Assembly: GCA_902491625.1 (NCBI GenBank)
Contig: CABUIO010000023.1
Span: 1 to 37,980 of the forward strand
Source: an uncultured Porphyromonadaceae bacterium
GTDB lineage: Bacteria > Bacteroidota > Bacteroidia > Bacteroidales > Muribaculaceae
Reading direction: 5' to 3'
DNA length: 37,980 bases
Each line of letters begins with the position of its first letter. Position 1 is the stretch's first letter. Position numbers and translations under genes: made by a program. Below are positions 17,105 through 24,577 of the stretch, piece by piece. Below the pieces are notes generated by a model. It searched no databases. It was given only the letters and a program-made list of their open reading frames with translations, and was not told the DNA's origin.

Positions 17105-19213
17105 TTAATTCATGACGGCAGATGAGCCGCCTTCGAGTTTGTTAAGTTCGTTGCCACGTTCAATTTTCTTGCCGTAGCCGAACGTATATGTGAGTTCAAG
17201 CACAACACTCCGGTTGTATTGGTTTGAATATCTTTGTTCATATGATGAAAACAGAGGAGTATTTATTTCAGAAGTCACAAACTTGTATGAGTTTCTGAAA
17301 GGATTGCACAATGCAAGATGTGCCGTGAATCCGTTCTTACCCCAGCGGACATCGAACTGATGGTAAACGACCTGTTTGGTATAACTGTCCTCCATCAGAT
17401 CCACAGATACTTTGTTTAAATGTAGAAAATATCCTACCGAGAAATTTCCGAAGTTGTAGCTTCCATAAGACTGCAGATAAAAAGGCGCATAGTTATGGCG
17501 ATATGCACCGGTAAGGTGGAGGAATGAGATTCGGGGCTGCACATTCAGAGTAAGCTTGTCCTTATACCGGAAAGCGAACGTACTTCCTAAGGTAAACTCC
17601 TGAAAATCGCCGGAATTGATATATTTCGAAACGATCGCTTCCCTGTCCGGCATCACGCTGTACACCTTAAGCAATCTATTGTAGAATCCCGTATAATCAC
17701 CGAAAAACGAGAGATAGAACATGTCGCTGGGGAGCCACGTGTAATTCAGGTTCCAGCTGAGTAATTTGTATTGCTTGGCATCCGGATTGCCCTGCTGATA
17801 CATGAATTCATTCTGCTGGATCGTAATGGGAGCAAGCGCAGATGCGGTGGTTGTACACATGGCATACTGCGCAAACAGACCGAGGCGATTCTTTGGGTTA
17901 AAGGAATAAATAAAATTGGTGGAGGCGTAAGGAGATGTATGGTACTCTTTTGATCCGTTCACTCTATGGCCGTTCCATTCCAATCCTCCGGCCAGATCGA
18001 AATGTATGTTCTGATTATTGAAATCATACTTTAAACCTCCGGTCATATCCGGAGCTGCATAATGCTCAATCATCTGATTGTCACCGAAGTATTCGACATG
18101 GCTATAGTCTATCTTATATTGGTAATTCACATTGAGGCTGTGGCTCTGTGAAAACCTTTTTTGCATGCTCAGGATGACATCATTCGAATAGGAATTCTCT
18201 CTGGAATTGTTTGTCAGGGAGAATACGTCAAGCTCTGAGAGATAGCCTGAGCGGTTGTTGTTGTGTCCGTAGCTGAATGTATTGGATATGTTGAAGCTCC
18301 AGTCGTGGGGAAGAATGAAAAAGAAATCGCCGTTCCAGTAAAACGAGTTGGAGAGGCTCGACGAAGAGTTGCGGTAGATGCTCTCCTCGGGCGATGTGGA
18401 AATCATAAGGTCGCCTCGCGACCAGTTGGTCGGAATGCTGCTGTGGTTGTATCCGAAACTGTTCCTGATGGTGACTTTGTCGGTGTTGTAGGTAAGTCTC
18501 AGCGACAGAGGTACTGATTTAACGATGTTCTTCGAATCCAGGAATCTCTGTTGCCTGATGATCTCTTTCACCGAGCCGTCAGCCTGTGGGAAGCGGTAAG
18601 TCTCGGTGAGCGACGAACCCTTGTGAGTGTCATCCCTGAAATTGAATCCGGCAAACAGATCGGTGGTCAGCCTCTTGTAGCTGAATCTCGTGAAGGCGGT
18701 GGCGTTGTCCCTCCATTTGTTGCTGTAGTCAACGCGGTTGTAGAGCTTGGTATATCCGCCATACTCATATTCCTGCACAATGAAGTTGACCACATGCTCC
18801 GCTCCCTGAAACCTCGGATCGCTAGGGAAGTCAAGATACTCCACTCTCTTCACGTCGGCTATGTTGATGGTCTGCTGATCGGCTCCCTCAGCCGGCAGAT
18901 AGTTGATGAAAACCTTTACATCCTTTCCCGCGAGGGTCTTGATTCCATCGACAGGAGAGACACTGAGTTCGGGAATTGTCATGCGCATGAGCAGATCGGT
19001 TGCCGTGGCCGAATTCTCCTTCATCTTCTTTGTGGGAGTGTACACACTTTTCGTAGGCGTGAGATATCCGCTTGCGCCCTCCACCACGACCTCGTCCAGT
19101 GTGTTCACCTTCGTCGAGTCGGTCTTTTCCACCTCCTTCTTCTGAGGCTCATCCGCGTATGCCGCTGAAACTGCAATGCAGCAAATCAATATTGTGAGTA
19201 AATATCTTTTCAT
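17105..19213 (-). CDS. Receptor A: TonB-dependent outer-membrane barrel
   Basis: 702 residues. Signal peptide 1-20 (ends AYA). A TonB-box-like LDEVVVEG is at 39-46, then a plug-like domain (about 66-150; DLLMRMTIPELSVSP, VFINYLPAEG, RVEYLDFPSDPRFQG) and a beta barrel from ~155 with many aromatic alternating strands. It lacks the N-terminal carboxypeptidase-like domain of SusC proteins, fitting the smaller 'outer membrane beta-barrel' family. The barrel ends YTFGYGKK, then an unusual 17-residue tail containing ELNKLEGG. Sits 41 bp after the radical SAM gene and 13 bp before peptide A. Probable role: recognition or uptake of the matured peptide or its complex. Confidence 0.82.
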   Translation of the reverse strand: MKRYLLTILICCIAVSAAYADEPQKKEVEKTDSTKVNTLDEVVVEGASGYLTPTKSVYTPTKKMKENSATATDLLMRMTIPELSVSPVDGIKTLAGKDVKVFINYLPAEGADQQTINIADVKRVEYLDFPSDPRFQGAEHVVNFIVQEYEYGGYTKLYNRVDYSNKWRDNATAFTRFSYKRLTTDLFAGFNFRDDTHKGSSLTETYRFPQADGSVKEIIRQQRFLDSKNIVKSVPLSLRLTYNTDKVTIRNSFGYNHSSIPTNWSRGDLMISTSPEESIYRNSSSSLSNSFYWNGDFFFILPHDWSFNISNTFSYGHNNNRSGYLSELDVFSLTNNSRENSYSNDVILSMQKRFSQSHSLNVNYQYKIDYSHVEYFGDNQMIEHYAAPDMTGGLKYDFNNQNIHFDLAGGLEWNGHRVNGSKEYHTSPYASTNFIYSFNPKNRLGLFAQYAMCTTTASALAPITIQQNEFMYQQGNPDAKQYKLLSWNLNYTWLPSDMFYLSFFGDYTGFYNRLLKVYSVMPDREAIVSKYINSGDFQEFTLGSTFAFRYKDKLTLNVQPRISFLHLTGAYRHNYAPFYLQSYGSYNFGNFSVGYFLHLNKVSVDLMEDSYTKQVVYHQFDVRWGKNGFTAHLALCNPFRNSYKFVTSEINTPLFSSYEQRYSNQYNRSVVLELTYTFGYGKKIERGNELNKLEGGSSAVMN

Positions 19214-19254
19214 ATTATGTAAGTTCTATAGTTGACGATATGGTTGGGATTCTC

Positions 19255-20619
19255 TCAGCACGAGCATTTCGCACATGTTTTGTTTTTCCATTTGCCGCTG
19301 TGGAAGAAATCAAGAAGAGTCTGTTTCAGCACAGCATGGTCATTGTCGCGATATTCGCTGCAGATGTCGTTCCCTGCACCCTTAAGCTTGTTTGCAACCC
19401 TTTGCTTCGGGCAGCCGCCGGAACAGATAGGAAGGACAGAACATTTCCGGCATTCAGGATCGTTGAATAGTGTGCCGTATCGCATATAATTGGCAAGCAT
19501 TTCGGGCTTGTCAAGAGATTTCTTGTAGATGCTGCCCACAAGAGCCTCAGGCTGACCCATATCTTCCCAGCAGTTGTAGATCTCACCGCGTGGTCCTATG
19601 GCGTATGCACCTATGGAAGTCGCCGCGCAAGACTTGGCCTCTCTACGCGGATATACGGAATAGTCTATTCCGTTGTCGCGCAGCCACTTGTTGAATCGCG
19701 CTATGTCGGCGGTAGTCATGAAGCCTTCATCGTCGCAGTCGCCGCATTTGCGGAGGATGCCGGGATAAAACTGTATTCTCTTCCCTTTGAATCTCTCGCG
19801 AAACATCTCGTAGAGTTTGAGATAGTCGCGGAAGTTGTTGTTGTCGACATTGACTCTCAGCGCAATGCGTGTATCAGGGCAAGTCTCGGTGAAGCCTTCG
19901 ATATTGTCGAGAATCTCGTCAAATGTACCTTTTCCGTCGGCATGGAATTTCATTCTGTCGTGTCGCTCCTTGTCTCCGTCGAAGGTTATCTGTATGGAGT
20001 CAAGAGGATGTTTCCTGAACACCTCAAGCGCCTTCCCCTTAAGGAGTGTAGCGTTGGTTATCATGGAATGATCGACCATCGGCACGCTTTCCTTCTTCTC
20101 CACACGCTCCTGCAGACGGTCGAGAAAATATCCGATTCTGTCGATGCCAAGCAGAGGTTCGCCGCCGAACCAGTTAAGAGAGAAACTCTTGCACAGCACA
20201 TGTGAGTTGATGAAGTCGAGCACGTCATCGCATGTCTTCTCCGTGATCACCCCGGCAGGCTTCTCGGCCTCGAAACAGTAGGGACATCTCAGGTTGCAGG
20301 AGACAGTCGGAGCCAATGTTATGCCTAAATGTCCGGTGGAATATGCCCCCATATTCAACCGCATCTCCATCTTGCAGACCTCATCGTCATCCTCACGCTC
20401 GGAAGAAATGATATGCTGCTGGCGAAGCCGGTCAAAAATGTTCGGAGCCTCCGCCTTCAACTCGTCAAATTCACCCGAAGCTAAAACATCGTAAAGATCC
20501 TTGGTGAGCTGCATGAAACCGTTGGTAAGCGAACTGTAGGCAAGATATAGTCCGCCTTCCTCTTCGAGAAGGAACGTGAAACGCGACAGTTGCGGATTGG
20601 TGTGTATGTTATCTGTCAT
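19255..20619 (-). CDS. Radical SAM/SPASM peptide maturase
   Basis: 454 residues. N-terminal ~90 residues look like a leader-binding (RRE-like) domain (FTFLLEEEGGLYLAYSSLTNGF). The radical SAM cluster is C108-x3-C112-x2-C115 (CNLRCPYC), followed by NWFGGEPLL and ITNATLL. The SPASM region has AKSCAATSIGAYAIGPRGEIYNCW, then C390-x2-C393-x5-C399-x3-C403 and C420. The protein ends in an extra Cys cluster, C449, C452, C454 (CAKCSC). This is the family that forms thioether or carbon-carbon bonds in Cys-rich peptides; a link to the known GG-Bacteroidales maturases is likely but was not searched. It is the only such enzyme in the window and probably serves all three peptides. Confidence 0.88.
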   Translation of the reverse strand: MTDNIHTNPQLSRFTFLLEEEGGLYLAYSSLTNGFMQLTKDLYDVLASGEFDELKAEAPNIFDRLRQQHIISSEREDDDEVCKMEMRLNMGAYSTGHLGITLAPTVSCNLRCPYCFEAEKPAGVITEKTCDDVLDFINSHVLCKSFSLNWFGGEPLLGIDRIGYFLDRLQERVEKKESVPMVDHSMITNATLLKGKALEVFRKHPLDSIQITFDGDKERHDRMKFHADGKGTFDEILDNIEGFTETCPDTRIALRVNVDNNNFRDYLKLYEMFRERFKGKRIQFYPGILRKCGDCDDEGFMTTADIARFNKWLRDNGIDYSVYPRREAKSCAATSIGAYAIGPRGEIYNCWEDMGQPEALVGSIYKKSLDKPEMLANYMRYGTLFNDPECRKCSVLPICSGGCPKQRVANKLKGAGNDICSEYRDNDHAVLKQTLLDFFHSGKWKNKTCAKCSC

Positions 20620-20691
20620 AAAATGTTGTGTTTGAATGTTCTGTTTTTAGTGATTATAAGCAATCAATTTTCTTTATTCATCTTTTCATTG

Positions 20692-20717
20692 GTGGCACCG
20701 ATGGGACTTGATGATCG
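20692..20717 (-). promoter_or_regulatory. Leader box, copy 1 (before radical SAM gene)
   Basis: A 26-bp sequence, on the forward strand GTGGCACCGATGGGAC then TTGATGATCG, lies 73 bp before the maturase start. Copies 2 and 3 lie at 23231-23256 and 28938-28963, again upstream of genes of this cluster. It falls in the 125-bp gap between receptor B and the maturase. Confidence 0.5.
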
Positions 20718-20744
20718 TTTGTGGCTATTATTTAGAACAAGTTA

Positions 20745-22868
20745 TCAGAAGCTATCGTCTTTACGCGTCTGGATTGTGTTCCATTTATTAACCTTCTTTC
20801 CGAAGTCAAAGGAATAAATAAACGAAACACCGATGTTTCTATTTGGATTTGTCGTAGTCAGACCTCTGGCATGGGTAACACTCTTATAATTATCCGCGTT
20901 GGTCTCCATCCGGATGTAGGTCTCATCTCTGAATATGCCGGAAGCATATAACGATATAAATAGATCGTTATGACTATATGAGACAGAAACGCCATAATCA
21001 TCAGGATTCTTGAACGTGGTTCCGTTATGTGTAGCATAATCTCCTGAGTAATAGTACACATCGAACGAAAAATCTTTAAGATAATAACTGCCCGAAAGTC
21101 TCCAGCTCAGATCGCGGTGCAGGAAACTGTCGGAACCATTATATTGCTTGAAAAAATAGGATAGACCGGGTGTAAGATGCAGATTGCCGCCAAAAAGTTT
21201 AAAAGTTGAATATGCGCCGAAATATGCGTATTGAAAACGTCCGTTAAAGGATGTGTTGCGTATCACTTTATAAGCGTCAACAGGTACCCACGAATAGGTG
21301 GAAAGTCCTGTTTGTCTCGAAAAAGAGGCCTCTGTCGTCATAGAAATCATATCGGAGAAGAAATTGGAATATGATGCTCTGACTTCGTAATTGTGTCCGA
21401 ATTGTCTGTTTTCAGTAGTGCCTGTAGTCCATTCTATCTCATTGATACGTTGCAAAACATTATATTGACCCGAAACAGAAGGAGAATTGGGATAGTAATC
21501 TAAATTGAGCATTAGAGTCTGTTTCGAGTTTATGGGATAGTAAACAGATGCAAAAGCCATTGGAGTCCATTTAGCATATCCTGATCCATTGATAGAAGTG
21601 TGACTATAGCGGACATCAGCGCTCAGGCTTGCGTTTACTCCGCCCGAACCATTGTACGTCCAACTCAAGGATGACAGCATCTTCTGTCTCGTATATTCCT
21701 GATGGGGATTGCTCACCACAGTTCCGTAAAAATTAGTTTTATTATGTGAAAATGAACCGACTACATTCAGGTTCAGGGAGTTTTTTTCATTGATATTGTA
21801 TGAAGCATAGAGGGAACAGTTTTCTGAAAACTCATCATATTTACTGTTGTTGATAATTGCCTGATTCCCTGCCTCGACAAAATTTCGACATAAGGTCTCG
21901 TGGGAATAAGAGAATCCTCCGCTTCCTCCTAACGAGAAATCATCCGTGATACTTTTAAAAACTCCAATAGAATATTGTGGCGTAATCTCTTCAGAAGAAG
22001 TCACGGTCGTGGATTCTCCTGAAGCAAAGATAGCCGGAACGTACATGACAGCTCCATCAAGAGTGTTAGTAGGTGACTTTGAATAATACAGACGTAGATT
22101 ATTGGAGATGGTTAGTCCTGATTTACGATAAAGCGCCCTGAATCCTGTGGATGAATAGTGTTTCTTTTCATGACCCTCGGATTCGGTATGCCGCTCTATT
22201 TCGGGATATGCATCCGGAGCGACGACGTCAAAACCTGAAAATTTCTCATCCTTTATTGTGTGCGATTTTCGCTTTGAAAAGCCGAATTTAGTGCTTAGAT
22301 CAAAAGTCCAGTTTCCCTGAGTATATTTCCCATATAAAGCATAATGACCGCTTATATCTAAAAGTTTCTGGTTGAAATCCGCTTTTACGTAACCGCCACG
22401 ATCTATTGGTTTCATCACAAAGTGAACGACAGTCTTAGCCCCCTGAAAACGGACATCTGTAGGATTGATAAGATACTCCACTTTCAGTACATCTTTCGGC
22501 TGTAATGAATTCAGGTCATCGTCCGATGCTTTTTGGAAATCAATATATACGTCAGGGGTAATGCCCATTGTCGATTCAAAGCTGTAGCCGTTGGATCTTA
22601 AGAAGGGAATTGCCATATTTTTGATAAGTGTGTAGGCATTCGCCGAATGCTTCACTTCTATTTTTGATGGAGTAAAAGCGATGCCCTCCTTGCCGACAAG
22701 TGCGGAACGACCCTCGACCACGAATTCCTCCAGTTTATGGACGACTGTCGAATCAGAAAGTAAAACACCGGTCTGAAGTGAACGTGTGGAATCATTGAAG
22801 CTATCTTGAGCAATAGCCTGACTTCCACAAAACACGGAAAATATAAATAAAAAATATGCCAACTTCAT
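20745..22868 (-). CDS. Receptor B: TonB-dependent outer-membrane barrel
   Basis: 707 residues from the ATG at 22868. Signal peptide 1-20 (ends QAIA). TonB-box-like LEEFVVEG at 46-53, plug-like region with PFLRSNGYSFESTMG, DVYIDFQKASDDD and DVLKVEYLINPTDVRFQGA, then a long barrel and C-terminus SFDFGKKVNKWN. Same family as A and C, but only distantly similar to them; it is closest to the broken receptor D. The gene is visibly more A+T-rich than the housekeeping part of the window, suggesting transfer. A longer frame to 22931 would cross the intergenic hairpin and is rejected. Follows peptide B. Confidence 0.82.
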   Translation of the reverse strand: MKLAYFLFIFSVFCGSQAIAQDSFNDSTRSLQTGVLLSDSTVVHKLEEFVVEGRSALVGKEGIAFTPSKIEVKHSANAYTLIKNMAIPFLRSNGYSFESTMGITPDVYIDFQKASDDDLNSLQPKDVLKVEYLINPTDVRFQGAKTVVHFVMKPIDRGGYVKADFNQKLLDISGHYALYGKYTQGNWTFDLSTKFGFSKRKSHTIKDEKFSGFDVVAPDAYPEIERHTESEGHEKKHYSSTGFRALYRKSGLTISNNLRLYYSKSPTNTLDGAVMYVPAIFASGESTTVTSSEEITPQYSIGVFKSITDDFSLGGSGGFSYSHETLCRNFVEAGNQAIINNSKYDEFSENCSLYASYNINEKNSLNLNVVGSFSHNKTNFYGTVVSNPHQEYTRQKMLSSLSWTYNGSGGVNASLSADVRYSHTSINGSGYAKWTPMAFASVYYPINSKQTLMLNLDYYPNSPSVSGQYNVLQRINEIEWTTGTTENRQFGHNYEVRASYSNFFSDMISMTTEASFSRQTGLSTYSWVPVDAYKVIRNTSFNGRFQYAYFGAYSTFKLFGGNLHLTPGLSYFFKQYNGSDSFLHRDLSWRLSGSYYLKDFSFDVYYYSGDYATHNGTTFKNPDDYGVSVSYSHNDLFISLYASGIFRDETYIRMETNADNYKSVTHARGLTTTNPNRNIGVSFIYSFDFGKKVNKWNTIQTRKDDSF

Positions 22869-22902
22869 ATTATGAACATCTGATGTATTGCCAAGAGGAT
22901 AA

Positions 22903-22948
22903 AAGGTGTTGCAAAATGACGAGACTTTCAATCATCTTGCAACACCTT
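22903..22948 (-). terminator. Hairpin between peptide B and receptor B
   Basis: A perfect 12-bp inverted repeat, AAGGTGTTGCAA (22903-22914) and TTGCAACACCTT (22937-22948), with a 22-nt loop, fills most of the gap after the peptide B stop codon. No long U-run follows, so partial termination, processing or mRNA stabilisation are all possible. Confidence 0.55.
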
Positions 22949-22955
22949 CATTTAG

Positions 22956-23144
22956 TTAGGTGAAATCAGTCTTGTCATCATCCTTATTTGCCTTACATTG
23001 CCAGCAGAAGATTCCACAATTGTTTCTCTCGGCACACTTTCCTTCTTCATATCCGCCGATGCATTCATGACGAGTGCAGTGTGTAGTGTAACCGCCGCCT
23101 TTGATCAGTTCCAGAGACATGTCCGGAACGATCTCCGATTCCAC
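22956..23144 (-). CDS. Peptide B: Cys-rich double-glycine precursor, start out of frame
   Basis: 62 residues if translated from GTG at 23144. Leader end PDMSLELIKGGG matches peptides A and C, but the core is different: about 44 residues with six cysteines (HC, EC, KC, NC, FC, QC). In-frame codons upstream of the GTG continue the conserved leader (NYEIIPIV), and an ATG sits at 23174-23176, but one base out of frame. Adding one A to the seven-A run at 23167-23173 would give M-K-K-K-N-Y-E-I-I-P-I-V, like the other leaders. So either the gene is frameshifted, it uses slippage, or the A count is a sequencing error. Downstream lies a hairpin, then receptor B. Confidence 0.68.
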   Translation of the reverse strand: MESEIVPDMSLELIKGGGYTTHCTRHECIGGYEEGKCAERNNCGIFCWQCKANKDDDKTDFT

Positions 23145-23230
23145 GATCGGGATAATTTCATAATTCTTTTTTTCATACGTCTTAAATAATTTTGATTTTA
23201 TATTTCGTCATCTTGTCCGAGGTGGCCGCT

Positions 23231-23256
23231 GTGGCTCCGATGGGACGCGATGATCG
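23231..23256 (-). promoter_or_regulatory. Leader box, copy 2 (before peptide B)
   Basis: On the forward strand GTGGCTCCGATGGGAC then GCGATGATCG; 55 bp before the peptide B ATG. Part of the shared leader, but also matching copy 1 at 20692-20717, which lies outside the duplication. Confidence 0.5.
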
Positions 23257-23357
23257 GTTGCGTTCGTGTGTGTTCTGCGGCGGCAAAGTGGCGGATCAAC
23301 AAGTGAAATGTCAAGTCTGCGACGGTGCGTTAACGGAAACTGCAAGTTCGATGGCGG

Positions 23358-23389
23358 TAAAGTTAAAACAGAAAATCGAAATAAACAAA
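23358..23389 (-). promoter_or_regulatory. Candidate promoter for the peptide B transcript
   Basis: On the reverse strand: TTTG (23386-23389), a 20-bp spacer, then TAACTTTA (23358-23365), one base off the TAnnTTTG consensus. Predicted transcripts would have a 5' leader of about 175 nt holding the leader box. Copy 2 of the block keeps the -7 box but has TTTC instead of TTTG. Confidence 0.35.
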
Positions 23390-24098
23390 TATTTCAATAA
23401 GAAAATTTAAAATTTGTTTATGTGTCTCAAATTAAAGGTGCAATATATTGCGAATTGTTTACGATTGAAAAGAAATGACATTTTGCAAGCAATAGTCGCA
23501 AGGTTGTCAGAGAAAGTCCATCGGCATCTTCTCACGATGAAAGCGAACATGCGAGCTATAGCGATATTTTCAAACCATCGCCAACCATTTTTCACAACCA
23601 TTAGGAACCATAATTTTTTTGCGAACAAGGGGAACAATGACGAACTATACAATGACGCTCCGATGAACGCTTTCCGCGTATATAGCAGGACAGGCCGGAG
23701 GTCTGTCTGTGTTGCCAACCGCGGCCTTCAGGCCGTGGTTAGGATGCCATATAAGATAACGCGTCGCGGAGCGATGCGTGTATGGTAAAGACGTTACCAC
23801 ACGACGTCGCTCCGCGACTGTTTTTCAAGGAGATTCCCTTTCCACGGCCTGAAGGCGGCGGTTAGCAATACGGCCGAACCTCCGGTCCGGCTCTTTTGAC
23901 ACAGTGTTAATATGACGAAAGGCCTGTAAGGCCGTGGAGATAATAGCCCGGCAGCGTGAGCTCCGGGGAAGAGGACAACACAATAAAAATGAGGTCTGTA
24001 GGACCGACCCAAAGGATGCGTCGAGCCGCTTCTACAGAGCTCTGCATGTTCCATTGCCGCGATACCCGGAGCTTACGCTGCCGGGCTATTCTCGTGTC

Positions 24099-24208
24099 GA
24101 GGGTGTTGCAGAACTCATTTTTTGCCAATGCTCTCAGGAAGATTATAATTGGAAACCAAAGAGTTATAAAATCGAATTATGCAATTTTTAAGGTTCTGCA
24201 ACACCCTC
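24099..24208. repeat. 110-bp element with perfect 16-bp inverted ends
   Basis: GAGGGTGTTGCAGAAC (24099-24114) is repeated inverted at 24193-24208 around a 78-bp A+T-rich centre. It directly follows copy 1 of the duplicated block and lies after peptide C. The arms share GGTGTTGCA with the hairpin at 22903-22948. MITE-like, but no clear target duplication is seen. Confidence 0.65.
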
Positions 24209-24288
24209 TTTCAGCGCCGCGACGGAAAAACCGCTAACGCGTTGCCGCGTGGCTATTGCCGCGTCAGAAGCGCTCCATCGAAAACCAC

Positions 24289-24564
24289 TTACGCAATAAA
24301 ATCGAACGGACATGGGGTGGGATCGACCAACACATTGTTACAGTTGACGCTATAATTACCACATGTGACACCTCCATTGCATTTGCCATTGATGAACGAA
24401 GGACAGTTATTGCCGGTACATCCGAAGATGACACAACTATCGTAATAACCACATGTAAAATTGATACATTCGGAATTGGTTCCTCCTCCTTTGATCAGTT
24501 CAAGCTAGATGTCGGGGATAATCTCTCCCTTGACAATCGGGAAAATTTGAAATTTCTTATCCAT
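24289..24564 (-). pseudogene. Peptide C: Cys-rich double-glycine precursor with amber codon
   Basis: 91 codons, the same length as peptide A. Starts MDKKFQIFPIVKGEIIPDI, then TAG at codon 20 (where peptide A has Ser, TCA), then LELIKGGGTNSEC and the core. All nine cysteines fall at the same positions as in peptide A (33, 38, 44, 49, 54, 62, 68, 75, 85) although many residues between them differ. The rest of the frame is open to TAA at 24289-24291. The stop sits inside the leader, so no product is expected unless it is read through or suppressed. It lies 13 bp after receptor C, exactly as peptide A follows receptor A. Confidence 0.8.
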
Positions 24565-24577
24565 AGCTGTATTGTTT

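Larger units (their letters stand above)
23177..24097. repeat. Duplicated 0.9-kb block, copy 1
   Basis: Nearly the whole segment matches 28887-29787. It begins at the start codon of peptide B; copy 2 begins at the start codon of receptor D. The first ~450 bp are the common leader. The rest (from about 23690) is a patchwork of short G+C-rich hairpins such as CGCGGCCTTCAGGCCG and GAGGTCTGTAGGACCG. About 23610-23690 is not shared. Short open frames inside are repeat-derived and unlikely to be genes. Confidence 0.85.

Noticed and set aside
23240..23410. 56-residue forward-strand frame with CxxC pairs (CVFCGGKV...CQVCDGAL), also present in copy 2 at 28947-29117
   Set aside because: Differences between the two copies are not biased to third codon positions, the second CxxC pair is lost in copy 2, and the frame lies antisense to the leader of the peptide and receptor genes. 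Non-coding leader is more likely.
23794..24237. Short frames on both strands in the hairpin-rich part of the duplicated block
   Set aside because: They follow the repeat, have no domain pattern, and are explained by G+C-rich hairpins.
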